Shown here in pieces: positions 46,211 through 54,732 of a DNA stretch of 64,000 bases. The notes under the pieces were generated by a model. That model ran no database searches. It worked only from the letters and a program-made list of their open reading frames with translations, and was not told the origin of the DNA. Position numbers and translations under genes: made by a program. Positions within the stretch are counted from its first letter, which is position 1, and each line of letters begins with the position of its first letter. The stretch is from Paenibacillus polymyxa (GTDB taxonomy: Bacteria > Bacillota > Bacilli > Paenibacillales > Paenibacillaceae), in the NCBI RefSeq assembly GCF_018614975.1, contig NZ_JAGGNR010000008.1:682001-746000 (forward strand), in the 5' to 3' direction.

Positions 46211-47200
46211 TTACCAAACGAGTACCGATGCACCCCATGTCAGACCGCCGCCGAATCCAACCATCAGAACGGTATCTCCGGCTTTCATGCGACCTTCCTC
46301 CGCAGCTTCTACCAGAGCAAGCGGAATGGAAGCAGCCGATGTGTTTGCATACTTATCCACGTTGACTACAACCTTTTCTTCAGGAAGTTCAAGTCGTTGC
46401 ATCGCAGATTGGATAATCCGAATATTCGCTTGGTGAGGAACAAACAGATCCACATCTGTACGCTCCATACCAGCCTTGCGTAATACCTCAATGGTAGCCG
46501 TCCCCATAACACGTACCGCAAACTTGAACACTTCACGACCGTTCATGTTGATGTAATGCTTTTTATTTTCAACGGTCTCTGCGGAAGCAGGCAGACGGGA
46601 ACCGCCGCCTTCCATCTGGAGAAGACTACCGCCAGAACCTTCGGCACCGAGATCGAATGCTTTGAAGCCACGACCTTCCGGAACTTCACCAACGACTACC
46701 GCGCCTGCTCCATCACCAAAGAGGACACATGTGTTACGGTCTGTATAATCCGTAATGCGAGACAAGCAGTCCGCACCAATAACAAGTGCATTGTTGTACA
46801 TGCCGCTTTGGATGAAGCTCGTAGCACTTGCCAAACCGTATACAAATCCGGAACAAGCAGCCGACAAATCAAATGCCGCCGCACCTTTTGCACCCAGTTT
46901 ATCCTGCAGGATGCAGGATGTTGATGGGAACGAAGAATCCGGAGTAATGGTTGCAACAATAATCAGATCGAGATCACTGCCTGTCATGCCCGCAGACTCA
47001 AGGGCTTTAATTGCCGCTTCGTATGCCAGATCAGAAGTTGCCTGATCGGGTGCAGCAATGTGACGCTCTTTGATTCCTGTACGACTGACAATCCATTCGT
47101 CATTCGTATCGACCATTTTCTCCAGGTCACTATTTGTCAAAATTTTCTCAGGCACATATTTCCCTGTACCAATAATCCCTACTGGGCGCAAATTATTCAT
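46211..47200 (-). CDS. fabH: Beta-ketoacyl-ACP synthase III FabH
   Basis: A 329-residue enzyme that starts fatty-acid synthesis from acyl-CoA primers (branched primers in Bacilli). The triad is Cys in LSAACSGFVYGL (about residue 112), His in VPHQANIRI and Asn in YANTSAASIPLAL. The ATG at 47200 has GGGAAGTGAG upstream; a GTG at 47212 overlaps the plsX stop. FabH lies directly after plsX, unlike in B. subtilis, where fabHA and fabF are elsewhere. Confidence 0.96.
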   Translation of the reverse strand: MNNLRPVGIIGTGKYVPEKILTNSDLEKMVDTNDEWIVSRTGIKERHIAAPDQATSDLAYEAAIKALESAGMTGSDLDLIIVATITPDSSFPSTSCILQDKLGAKGAAAFDLSAACSGFVYGLASATSFIQSGMYNNALVIGADCLSRITDYTDRNTCVLFGDGAGAVVVGEVPEGRGFKAFDLGAEGSGGSLLQMEGGGSRLPASAETVENKKHYINMNGREVFKFAVRVMGTATIEVLRKAGMERTDVDLFVPHQANIRIIQSAMQRLELPEEKVVVNVDKYANTSAASIPLALVEAAEEGRMKAGDTVLMVGFGGGLTWGASVLVW

Positions 47201-47208
47201 GTCGTCAC

Positions 47209-48204
47209 TCACTTCCCGCTAATTTCCTTAGATATGCTCTCTACCAGCTGATTCTGAACTGCAATCCGAGCTTGGCGCACAGCATTTTTGATGGCATTGC
47301 CATCAGCAGATCCATGACTTTTCACAACCAGTCTGCTCAAACCGAGGAGCGGCGCTCCGCCATGCTCCGTATAATCCAGCTTCCGTTTCAACCCACGCAG
47401 CTCAGGCATCAGTATAGCCGCTGCCAGTTTACTTTTTAGCGACGATGAGAATTGTTCCTTAAGCAAGGCGAAAATGGCACCTGCTGTGCCTTCCAACGAT
47501 TTCAGCAGTATGTTTCCTGCAAAACCGTCACATACAAGCACATCACAAGCACCAGTCAGCACATCACGTGCCTCGACATTACCGACAAACCGAATTGGGA
47601 GTTGTTCCAGTAAAGGATATGCATGTTTGGTTAACTCATTTCCCTTGCCTGGCTCTGTTCCTACATTGAGCAAGCCCACTCGTGGGGACTCTATACCCTG
47701 TACTTTTTGCCTATACAAACTGCCCATCAGACCATATTGTGCAAGGTGCTCCGGTTTGGCATCCATATTCGCTCCGAGATCCAGCGCAAGCACACCCACA
47801 TCATCAATCGTTGGAATCATAGGCGCAAGCGCCGGACGTTCAATGCCTTCCATGCGACCTACAACAAGCAAACCCGCTGTCATCAATGCTCCAGTATTAC
47901 CCGCCGAGATCATCGCGTCCGCTTCGCCCTCTTTCAGCATGCGGCCTGCGACCACCATAGAGGCATCCTTCTTGCGACGAACTGCTCGTACCGGTTCATC
48001 ATCCGAACCAATAACTTCGGAAGCATGCCGGACCGTAAGATTGGCAGGTCTCACACCTGACTGACTCAAAAGAGGTTCCAGCTTGGCTTCATCGCCGATC
48101 AGGACGATCTGTATATCCGCCCATTCCGTGGCTGCGGCAACCGCACCTTCTACCGTTGATGCAGGTGCATTGTCGCCTCCCATGGCATCAATGACGATTT
48201 TCAT
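47209..48204 (-). CDS. plsX: Phosphate acyltransferase PlsX
   Basis: A 331-residue peripheral membrane enzyme that converts acyl-ACP to acyl-phosphate for phosphatidic acid synthesis. It starts MKIVIDAMGGDNAP and includes ADAMISAGNTGALMTAGLLVVGRMEGIERPALAP and DVLVCDGFAGNILLKSLEG. The ATG overlaps the fapR stop (ATGA), with GAAGGAGGTC ahead. Confidence 0.97.
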   Translation of the reverse strand: MKIVIDAMGGDNAPASTVEGAVAAATEWADIQIVLIGDEAKLEPLLSQSGVRPANLTVRHASEVIGSDDEPVRAVRRKKDASMVVAGRMLKEGEADAMISAGNTGALMTAGLLVVGRMEGIERPALAPMIPTIDDVGVLALDLGANMDAKPEHLAQYGLMGSLYRQKVQGIESPRVGLLNVGTEPGKGNELTKHAYPLLEQLPIRFVGNVEARDVLTGACDVLVCDGFAGNILLKSLEGTAGAIFALLKEQFSSSLKSKLAAAILMPELRGLKRKLDYTEHGGAPLLGLSRLVVKSHGSADGNAIKNAVRQARIAVQNQLVESISKEISGK

Positions 48205-48803
48205 TCCAAATGACCTCCTTCTCCGCTGTCTTCTCCACCTGAATGGTAGATTACAAAGTTGCCTTGAAACACCATTTCTTCACCTACATAAGTGAATACT
48301 TCCACTTTGGCTTTGCCCTTTTGTCCCGGAATCGATCTCACATAAGCCTTTGCAATACATTTCTCTCCCAAATGAACCGAACGGACAAAACGGATGTCTG
48401 CTGATGCAGTCAACGCGATCTCGTCATTAATGATCGCTACAGCCAAGGAGTTGGCCTGTGCAAAGACATAGTGTCCACGTGCAATGCCTGTTCTGGAAAA
48501 TACGTGTTCTTCCTTAATCTCAAACAGGGAAATCCCACTCTTGTCCAGTTGTAGATCCACAATATCACCGATAATCTCATGCAAGGGCAACGAGCGTACC
48601 TGATCATACGAGAGCTCTGCCATCAGTTTCATCCGCTCCCGAAGTTCGGGTATTCCAAGTTCCAGCCTGTCAAGACGAATCGTCTGAATACTCACCTTCA
48701 ATTGGCGTGTAAGTTCCTGATCCGTCACAAACGGGTTCTCTTCTATCATTTTGGTTAACTGCTGTTGCCTCTGTCTCTTCGGTACACGTTCGATGCCTGA
48801 CAC
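48201..48803 (-). CDS. fapR: Fatty acid and phospholipid biosynthesis repressor FapR
   Basis: A 200-residue repressor that senses malonyl-CoA. The N-terminal DeoR-like helix-turn-helix (TDQELTRQLKVSIQTIRLDRLELGIPELRERMK) is followed by a linker and a hotdog-fold effector domain (about 75-190, with GIARGHYVFAQANSLAVAIIND). Translation appears to begin at a GTG (48803) very close to GCGGGGG; an in-frame stop upstream rules out a longer form. Its own promoter carries a FapR box, so it is autoregulated and controls the genes after it. Confidence 0.95.
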   Translation of the reverse strand: MSGIERVPKRQRQQQLTKMIEENPFVTDQELTRQLKVSIQTIRLDRLELGIPELRERMKLMAELSYDQVRSLPLHEIIGDIVDLQLDKSGISLFEIKEEHVFSRTGIARGHYVFAQANSLAVAIINDEIALTASADIRFVRSVHLGEKCIAKAYVRSIPGQKGKAKVEVFTYVGEEMVFQGNFVIYHSGGEDSGEGGHLE

Positions 48804-48939
48804 CCCCCGCTGTATCGTTTACGGAACCGTCCCATCCGGCCAGTTCAACCCTTCTTTCGTGTTGCTTCTATAGTTGCATCCCTGGTCACCAGGGTCGTTC
48901 TCAAACGGATTATGGTTCATCTATATGTAACGTCAAATC
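48804..48939. other. fapR leader region
   Basis: An untranslated leader of about 135 nt downstream of the FapR box. It contains a perfect CCCTGG-TCA-CCAGGG hairpin near 48876-48890 and GC-rich sequence, but no gene. Confidence 0.5.
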
Positions 48940-48956
48940 TTAGAACCTGGTACTAA
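48940..48956. promoter_or_regulatory. FapR operator
   Basis: TTAGAACCTGGTACTAA matches the palindromic FapR box (TTAGTACCNGGTACTAA-like) except at one position. It overlaps the presumed start point of the fapR operon just downstream of the -10. Confidence 0.85.
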
Positions 48957-48983
48957 ACTATAGTATATCTCATCCCGTGTCAA
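48957..48983 (-). promoter_or_regulatory. Promoter of the fapR-plsX-fab operon
   Basis: Minus-strand TTGACA (48978-48983) is perfect; the -10 is TATAGT at 15-bp spacing (48957-48962) or TAGTTT at 17 bp. The FapR box follows at once, which is the usual repressor arrangement. Confidence 0.7.
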
Positions 48984-49076
48984 AAAGAAAGACTGGCCTA
49001 ACAAAAACAATTCACCCTTGTGGAGCAAGGATCTCAAGCTAGTCAGCTCACTCTGCCTACACTCTCTAATCAAAAA

Positions 49077-49108
49077 AAGTAGCACCTCATCGAAATGAAG
49101 TGCTACTT
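49077..49108 (-). terminator. Terminator after rpmF
   Basis: AAGTAGCAC..TCAT pairs with ATGA..GTGCTACTT, followed by seven T on the minus strand, 12 bp after the rpmF stop. Confidence 0.88.
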
Positions 49109-49120
49109 AATGTCCAACTA

Positions 49121-49294
49121 TTATTGAGAGATGATCTCTCTTGCTTTGTACGTTCCGCACACTTTGCACACGTGGTGACTAAGTTTAAGTTCGCCACATT
49201 GTTCACATTTCACCATGCCCGGTACAGCCAATTTAAAGTGAGTGCGACGTTTGTCGCGACGCGTCTTGGACGTTCTCCGTTGAGGTACTGCCAT
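49121..49294 (-). CDS. rpmF: Ribosomal protein L32, zinc-binding form
   Basis: A 57-residue large-subunit protein starting [20 protein letters not shown]. It keeps both CxxC pairs (KCEQCGEL and CKVCGTYK), so it is the zinc-ribbon form and would not be a zinc-sparing paralogue. The ATG at 49294 follows AGGAGGTGGGAATA. It is co-transcribed with yceD, the usual order. Confidence 0.97.
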   Translation of the reverse strand: MAVPQRRTSKTRRDKRRTHFKLAVPGMVKCEQCGELKLSHHVCKVCGTYKAREIISQ

Positions 49295-49361
49295 TATTCC
49301 CACCTCCTTATCAAAATCAACCTTTGCAGGTAGTCTTACAATGTTCGATTTTCAATCATGC

Positions 49362-49868
49362 TCATTTAAAAAAATCCTTGAGCCCTGCAAGCCGCGGATC
49401 GATAACCTGGTTATCACAACCGCAGTCACCTTCGTTCAGCTCATGGCCACACTTGGGGCATAACCCTTTGCATGTATCGCTACATAGCGGTATAAACGGA
49501 AGATCCAGCAGAAAAGCTTCCTCGGCATAACCTTTCAGATCAACGCTATCTCCATCCACATAGAGCGTCTCGTCGTCTTCGTGTAATTCCTCTGGCTGTT
49601 TTCCCTGCTTGAATTGCTCATGAAAATCAATATGAAAATGTTCATTGATTGGCTTAAGACAACGGGAGCACAACATGTCCACTCCTACGGTCAGCTTGCC
49701 ATGAACATCCACAACGTCACCTTCTCTGAATTCTGCAGATAAGTCCGCAGTCAGGGGGGTAACGGCTGTGATATCTTGTCGGTTAGAAACCAGTTCCTTG
49801 ATATCCCACTGTTCGTTAAACTTAAGAGGACCATCACTGGTAGCCACTTTGCGAAATGGCATTAACAT
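49362..49868 (-). CDS. YceD family (DUF177) protein (YlbN)
   Basis: A 168-residue protein linked to 23S rRNA accumulation in other organisms. It carries the family CSRCLKP motif (about residue 72) and a C-terminal cysteine-rich segment CSDTCKGLCPKCGHELNEGDCGCD, which looks metal-binding, followed by DPRLAGLKDFF. The gene always precedes rpmF in Firmicutes. The ATG at 49868 has GGAG 9 nt upstream. Confidence 0.93.
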   Translation of the reverse strand: MLMPFRKVATSDGPLKFNEQWDIKELVSNRQDITAVTPLTADLSAEFREGDVVDVHGKLTVGVDMLCSRCLKPINEHFHIDFHEQFKQGKQPEELHEDDETLYVDGDSVDLKGYAEEAFLLDLPFIPLCSDTCKGLCPKCGHELNEGDCGCDNQVIDPRLAGLKDFFK

Positions 49869-50210
49869 TTTACATCACTCCAAACGAAACCAATTTCATA
49901 AATCCATGTCCAACGCATTACGACAGTTATACAGATCAAGCCTGCTTTTGTAAAGCAATATATCCTGACTGTATGTATTCTGACGCATCATCGTTAAAAG
50001 TATTATGAAATTGACTTAACAAACAAAAATCATTATACCGATTTTCCAAGACGTTTGTCAACACTTTTAACTTTACACCCTGTTTTAAAAATCAATGGCC
50101 CAGAACCGTTCACTCCATCTAATCTATTATAGACTCACTTCCAGATAAACTACAAGTTCTCATTTTGTTGCAGTTCCTTGCAAACACCGGTCACATTTCG
50201 TTAACGTTTA
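49869..50210. other. Divergent region between yceD and hmp
   Basis: No gene. It contains a strong promoter for yceD-rpmF at 50032-50061; the part nearer hmp is described with the FNR-like site. Confidence 0.6.
50032..50061 (-). promoter_or_regulatory. Sigma-A promoter of yceD-rpmF
   Basis: Minus-strand TTGACA and TATAAT, both perfect, with 18-bp spacing. The leader would be about 155 nt. Confidence 0.85.
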
Positions 50211-50228
50211 GTGTGATCTATATCACAC
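50211..50228. promoter_or_regulatory. FNR/CRP-type operator upstream of hmp
   Basis: GTGTGAT-CTAT-ATCACAC is a perfect 7-4-7 palindrome containing TGTGA-N6-TCACA, the consensus for CRP/FNR proteins including Bacillus Fnr. With the -10 TATACT at 50249-50254 the start point falls near 50261, placing the box centre at -41.5, the standard class II activator position. Confidence 0.75.
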
Positions 50229-50248
50229 AGACCCTCTGGCCCCCTATC

Positions 50249-50254
50249 TATACT
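50249..50254 (+). promoter_or_regulatory. -10 element of hmp
   Basis: TATACT with no -35 consensus at the right distance, as expected for an activator-dependent promoter. The leader to the hmp ATG would be about 86 nt. Confidence 0.6.
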
Positions 50255-50346
50255 TGCTATAAACCGAGGCACAATCAGCTCCATGACCGATTTATTATTC
50301 AATGATTTCATTAACTTCAATTAAGTATTATCGGGAGGGAATATGT

Positions 50347-51582
50347 ATGTTAAGTGAGCACACGATTACCGTCATTAAATCTACCGTACCTGTACTTGAA
50401 GTCCACGGCGAAGCGATCACACGCCATTTCTATGAAACGATGTTCACAGCTCATCCGGAACTACTGAATATTTTCAATCATGCAAATCAGAAACAGGGAC
50501 GACAGCAAGCCGCTCTCGCCAATATGGTATACACCGCTGCCCTGCATATCGATAATCTGTCCTCCATCCTGCCTGCCGTCCGGCAAGTTGCACATAAACA
50601 TCGCAGCCTGGGTATCGTTCCCGAACAATATGCGATTGTCGGCACCTATCTGCTGCAAGCCATCAAAGATGTGCTTGGAGACGCGGCTACCGATGAGATC
50701 ATCACGGCGTGGGGCGAAGCCTACAATGTCATTGCAGACGCCTTTATCGGGATCGAACAGGACATGTATACAGAAGCGGAAAACCAGACGGGTGGCTGGG
50801 AAGGATTTCGTACCTTCAAGGTTGCCAAGAAAGTGCAGGAAAGTGAAGTCATCACGTCCTTTTACCTCGTTCCAGACGATGGTCAGCCCATTGCCAGTTA
50901 TGAACCGGGACAATACATCAGTATCAAAATCAAACCGGAGGCACAGTCATTTACCCAGATTCGTCAGTATAGCCTTTCAGATACCCCGGGTAAACCCTAC
51001 TATCGCATTTCCGTTAAGCGTGAGCGAGGTGCATTAGAGCGCCCTGACGGAGTTATATCCACGTATCTCCACGATCACATTGAAGAAGGCAGTCAAGTGG
51101 AACTATCCGCTCCTGCCGGTGACTTCACGCTGAATGCAGAGGATAAACGCCCTGTTGTCCTGCTAAGTGGCGGTGTTGGCTTAACGCCAATGATCAGCAT
51201 GTTAAATACGCTGGTTCAATTAAAACAAGACCGTGCAATTACATTTTTGCATGCAAGTCCGAATGGTCACTCGCACGCGTTCCGTGATTATGTGGACAGT
51301 CTGGCCAAACGTAATCAGGGCGTTCAAGCTTATTATTGTTATACACAACCTGAGGATTCTGATCGTGAAAATGAGTATTTTCATAAGGAAGGTTATATGG
51401 ATGCGGTCTGGCTTCGTCAAGTGATCGATGAACTGGATTCCACTTATTATCTGTGTGGACCGGTTTCGTTCATGCGGGAAGTGTATACGGAGCTTCAGGC
51501 GCTTGGTGTTGCAGCGGACAACATTCATTATGAATTTTTTGGGCCCAAAGCAAGTTTATCTCCCGCGCCGGAAAGTGTCTAA
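50347..51582 (+). CDS. hmp: Flavohaemoglobin, nitric oxide dioxygenase
   Basis: A 411-residue protein that converts nitric oxide to nitrate with O2 and NAD(P)H. The globin domain (1-140) has the proximal histidine in VAHKHRSLGIVPEQY and the distal-pocket residues; the FAD domain has IRQYSLSDTPG, and the NAD domain LLSGGVGLTPMISML and YLCGPVSFMREV. I chose the ATG at 50347 (MLSEHTITVIKSTVP) with CGGGAGGGAATATGT upstream. An FNR-like promoter precedes it and a terminator follows, so it is monocistronic and probably induced by low oxygen or NO. Confidence 0.96.
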   Translation: MLSEHTITVIKSTVPVLEVHGEAITRHFYETMFTAHPELLNIFNHANQKQGRQQAALANMVYTAALHIDNLSSILPAVRQVAHKHRSLGIVPEQYAIVGTYLLQAIKDVLGDAATDEIITAWGEAYNVIADAFIGIEQDMYTEAENQTGGWEGFRTFKVAKKVQESEVITSFYLVPDDGQPIASYEPGQYISIKIKPEAQSFTQIRQYSLSDTPGKPYYRISVKRERGALERPDGVISTYLHDHIEEGSQVELSAPAGDFTLNAEDKRPVVLLSGGVGLTPMISMLNTLVQLKQDRAITFLHASPNGHSHAFRDYVDSLAKRNQGVQAYYCYTQPEDSDRENEYFHKEGYMDAVWLRQVIDELDSTYYLCGPVSFMREVYTELQALGVAADNIHYEFFGPKASLSPAPESV

Positions 51583-51654
51583 GCGTGCTGATTTATTAAG
51601 TTGAAGAGGTCGTTCTCCGATTATCGAAAATGTGTAATATACAATAGATTTGCA

Positions 51655-51691
51655 GGCACAGTCTGACATCTGCTGATGTTGGAATTGTGCC
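51655..51691 (+). terminator. Terminator after hmp
   Basis: GGCACA pairs with TGTGCC, and inner ACATC pairs with GATGT; TTTTTCTT follows on the plus strand, about 75 bp after the hmp stop. Confidence 0.85.
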
Positions 51692-51800
51692 TTTTTCTTG
51701 TCTAAATTGGTGCATGATTTGATCTAATACATGACATCCCCTATGATGGAATGGATGTTATACATACTCGGTTATCCAATCGAAAGGAGTACGTCTAATC

Positions 51801-53033
51801 ATGAAAGCCGTAGGCGTCATTGTTGAATATAACCCCCTGCACAATGGGCATGTTTATCATTTGCAGGAAGCTCGGCGGCTAAGCGGCGCAGACGCCGTTG
51901 TTGCGGTCATGAGCGGCCCTTTTCTCCAGCGTGGCGAACCCGCCATCGTGGGTAAAAGGGCGCGCACCGAGATGGCGCTGCACGCAGGCGCCGATCTCGT
52001 GCTTGAACTGCCGGTTGCGTACGCGGTCCAACCGGCAGAGTGGTTTGCCTTCGGTGCGGTATCACTGCTGCACCGCACTGGCGTTGTGGACTCGCTCTGC
52101 TTTGGCAGCGAGTCCGGCGACCTGGACAGCCTGCAGCGCATTGCGCGCGTGCTGTCTGTGGAGCCCGCAGGGATGCGCGAGGACATCGCGCGCCGCCTGC
52201 GGGAAGGCGCCAGCTACCCCGCCGCGTACGCAGGCGCAGCGGCAGCGCTGGCGCCCGGCGGCGTCGATGCTCACGACGCCGCCGCACTGCTGGAGCAGCC
52301 CAACAATTCGCTTGGGCTGCACTACCTGATCGCGCTGCAAAGACTTGGCAGCGCGATCCAGCCCTTTACGGCGGCGCGTACCGGTGCCGCGTATCATGAG
52401 GCGACGCCCGGGCCGGGGGCGATCGCCAGTGCAACAGCCGTCCGCCGCCTGCTGATGGCGGACGGACCCAACGCCGCCGCGCCATACGTGCCGGCGGCAA
52501 CCCTTGCCATTCTGCATCGCGAATGGCAAGGGGGGCGCGCTCCCATACACTGGGAGCGCTTTGCACAGCCGCTGTTGCACCTTGCGGCTACCCGCCGTGC
52601 CTCCGAGCTGGAACGCATCGCCGAAGTCACGGAAGGCCTGGAACACCGGCTGAGCCGTACACTCGCTCAGCTCCCAGAGCCTTCAGTCGAAGCACTCCTG
52701 AATGCATTGAAGACCAAACGATATACACGCACCAAACTCCAGCGTATGCTCGCCCACCTGCTCCTGAATCACACCAAAGCCGAGTGTTCACCAGAGCAAT
52801 TAGCTGCCGGACCCGGATATCTCCGAGTCCTCGGATTTAATGCTCAAGGGCAGAGACTGCTTAAACAAATGAAGAAAACCGCCTCACTGCCTGTTGTGCT
52901 GAAACCGTCGACGTTCACACACAATCAGCTGGAACTGGATATCCAAGCTCAGGTTGCGTATGGACTCGCTTGCGAGCATAGGGATACACGCAAGATGTTC
53001 AGTGACTACTATGAGTCGCCTGTGAGACTGTAA
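51801..53033 (+). CDS. tmcAL: tRNA(Met) cytidine acetate ligase TmcAL (YlbM)
   Basis: A 410-residue enzyme that uses acetate and ATP to make N4-acetylcytidine at the wobble position of elongator tRNA-Met. The nucleotidyltransferase-like start MKAVGVIVEYNPLHNGHVYHL carries the HxGH motif (HNGH, residues 15-18), and VMSGPFLQRGEPAIVGKRARTEMAL follows. Residues of about 110-260 are Ala-rich and encoded by markedly GC-rich DNA (51.9-52.7 kb). The start has AAAGGAGTACGTCTAATC upstream. Confidence 0.94.
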   Translation: MKAVGVIVEYNPLHNGHVYHLQEARRLSGADAVVAVMSGPFLQRGEPAIVGKRARTEMALHAGADLVLELPVAYAVQPAEWFAFGAVSLLHRTGVVDSLCFGSESGDLDSLQRIARVLSVEPAGMREDIARRLREGASYPAAYAGAAAALAPGGVDAHDAAALLEQPNNSLGLHYLIALQRLGSAIQPFTAARTGAAYHEATPGPGAIASATAVRRLLMADGPNAAAPYVPAATLAILHREWQGGRAPIHWERFAQPLLHLAATRRASELERIAEVTEGLEHRLSRTLAQLPEPSVEALLNALKTKRYTRTKLQRMLAHLLLNHTKAECSPEQLAAGPGYLRVLGFNAQGQRLLKQMKKTASLPVVLKPSTFTHNQLELDIQAQVAYGLACEHRDTRKMFSDYYESPVRL

Positions 53034-53137
53034 TCTGCTTTTGACCATAAGACTTCATCTCTATGGAGCTTTTTTTATTCCATCATCAAAAAGATCACGG
53101 ATATCCACTATTCGACACTCAACTATACAAGTAAAAA

Positions 53138-53183
53138 AATCCCCTTGCTGCGCGCCGCTCAGGCAAATCGCAACAAGGGGATT
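53138..53183 (-). terminator. Terminator after sepM
   Basis: AATCCCCTTG pairs perfectly with CAAGGGGATT over 10 bp; seven T follow on the minus strand. It lies between the convergent tmcAL and sepM genes and could serve mainly sepM. The sepM stop is about 190 bp away and the spacer holds no gene. Confidence 0.85.
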
Positions 53184-53370
53184 CTCTCATTAACTTCCCT
53201 TATTTATCTTGATTCTCTTGGATCACTTACCCCCTTTGAATCTGCTAATATGCTCATTTCTCTTGATCACACTTCATTCGCTGCAATCCATTCATTCCGA
53301 GATCATCCATCATCCGTACTTATCCATCCGGTTCAACGTTGGCTCGATCTATTCCCGCCCAATCATAATC

Positions 53371-54411
53371 CTATGATTTCACGGACAAGGTTTTCAAATA
53401 ATCCAGCGCATCATTCACCGTGCTCACAGGCACAAGTTTCATTTTGGTGCCGATCTGTTCAGCCTTGGCTGCTGCTTCCTTATAGTTCTCCTTCGGCACA
53501 AAGAAGATCTCCGCTTCTTTCCGATCTGCGGCTACAATCTTATGCACAACACCACCAATGGCACCCACCACACCGTCCTTGGTAATGGTGCCTGTACCCG
53601 CAATTCGATGCCCCTTGGTCAGATCTCCAGGCGTTAACTGGTTATAGATCTCCAACGTAAACATCAAGCCCGCAGACGGACCACCAACCTGAGTATCTGT
53701 AAAGGATATCTGTTTGTTTGGATCTTCAGCTTTCACCTTCTGAACTGCACCGATCATTACTCCGAGTCCCGTGCGGGTTTCACCTGTTTTATTGTCTTTT
53801 ACCTGAATCAGTTTCACGTCGCGGCTAATGGTCTCTCCACCACGTTCCAGTTGCATTTCGACCATATCTCCGACCTTTTTATCTTTTAACTGGGCAGAAA
53901 GCACCGTATTATCCGGCGTAGCCGTTCCGTTCACTCCCAGAATGATATCTCCCGGAGCAATATCCCCTTCCGGTTTCGGATCTTGGGACAGCCCAAATAC
54001 AAAGATATGTTCAGGTACAATAGAGTAAGCCACACCAGCCTGCTCATATGCAGCCTCCATTGCGGAGGATTGTGAATCACTCATGAACCACACCTGTTCG
54101 GCAGAGTATTCTGCTTCGCTTTTGCCGCGCAGTCGGTCTTCCTTTTTATCCACTTGAGCATTTTTATTGAACAGAGAGGTTCCTAGCAAAAACACATTGG
54201 CATACGTTGCCGACACAGTCGTCATCATAAATACACCGCGTTCTTCCTGGTCTCCGTTTTTAACGGTTACCATTGGTTTAACTTCATCCGCACTGCCAGG
54301 CATATATATGATATACGGCGTTGGCATGTACACAGCAACATAGACGACCAGAGCCACCACGATCACAAAGATCGAAGCTCTGAATCCCCCAGATTTCCGA
54401 ATCCGATTCAT
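53371..54411 (-). CDS. sepM: PDZ and Lon-type membrane protease, SepM/YlbL family
   Basis: A 346-residue membrane-anchored protease. One N-terminal membrane helix (about residues 12-32, ASIFVIVVALVVYVAVYMPTP), a PDZ domain (about 130-220, EGDIAPGDIILGVNGTATPDN), and a C-terminal Lon-type domain with catalytic Ser in GGPSAGLMFTLEIYNQL and Lys in IGGVVHKIVAADRK. Relatives process competence peptides in streptococci and degrade division inhibitors in B. subtilis (YlbL). I chose the ATG at 54411 after ACGGAGGCTCATGCG. Confidence 0.93.
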   Translation of the reverse strand: MNRIRKSGGFRASIFVIVVALVVYVAVYMPTPYIIYMPGSADEVKPMVTVKNGDQEERGVFMMTTVSATYANVFLLGTSLFNKNAQVDKKEDRLRGKSEAEYSAEQVWFMSDSQSSAMEAAYEQAGVAYSIVPEHIFVFGLSQDPKPEGDIAPGDIILGVNGTATPDNTVLSAQLKDKKVGDMVEMQLERGGETISRDVKLIQVKDNKTGETRTGLGVMIGAVQKVKAEDPNKQISFTDTQVGGPSAGLMFTLEIYNQLTPGDLTKGHRIAGTGTITKDGVVGAIGGVVHKIVAADRKEAEIFFVPKENYKEAAAKAEQIGTKMKLVPVSTVNDALDYLKTLSVKS

Positions 54412-54732
54412 CGCATGAGCCTCCGTTCTTTGTATCTTTATACAAGCTGAACCCAAATTCCACATTAATCAGTGATTGCAATACCACCTTTTGAATACTC
54501 TCTTCTCTGGTCAGGTTTCACGCTCTTTGTAATGCAGATACTCAGCTCATCATAATTATTAGTTTATTTCCAAGTCTAACACTCTGGTCCTTGTGCATAC
54601 AATGGTACAGGCCGGATAGGCCGCTGTATACAATAGCCTGTCCGGTCAAGGCCGAACCGCCCTTCGGGCGTCATTCGGCCGTCCATAACGATTCAGATGC
54701 CGTATCGGCGTTATCTGATATGAGGTGAAACG
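54412..54732. other. Divergent region between sepM and ylbJ
   Basis: No gene. The left part is AT-rich; the right part contains two adjacent GC-rich hairpins (54610-54680) listed separately. No promoter hexamers were fixed with confidence. Confidence 0.5.
54610..54680. repeat. Two adjacent GC-rich hairpins upstream of ylbJ
   Basis: Hairpin 1 (54610-54647): GGCCGGATAGGC against GCCTGTCCGGTC, 12-bp arms with two G-T type pairs. Hairpin 2 (54650-54680): GGCCGAA against TTCGGCC with an inner CGCCC-TTCG-GGGCG-like stem. Neither has a T run. They end about 50 bp before the ylbJ start. Confidence 0.6.

Noticed and set aside
52062-52646. Minus-strand frame opposite tmcAL
   Set aside because: Same cause: a GC-rich, stop-poor segment. 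Cys/Arg-rich nonsense-like composition and no ribosome site.
53041-53080. Terminator for tmcAL (CCATA/TATGG followed by TTTTTTT)
   Set aside because: The stem is only 5 bp and weak; termination of tmcAL may rely on the stronger hairpin at 53138-53183, so it was not listed.
53145-53585. Plus-strand frame of 146 codons
   Set aside because: It starts inside the sepM terminator and extends into the sepM coding region; Ser/His/Pro-rich composition typical of a shadow frame.
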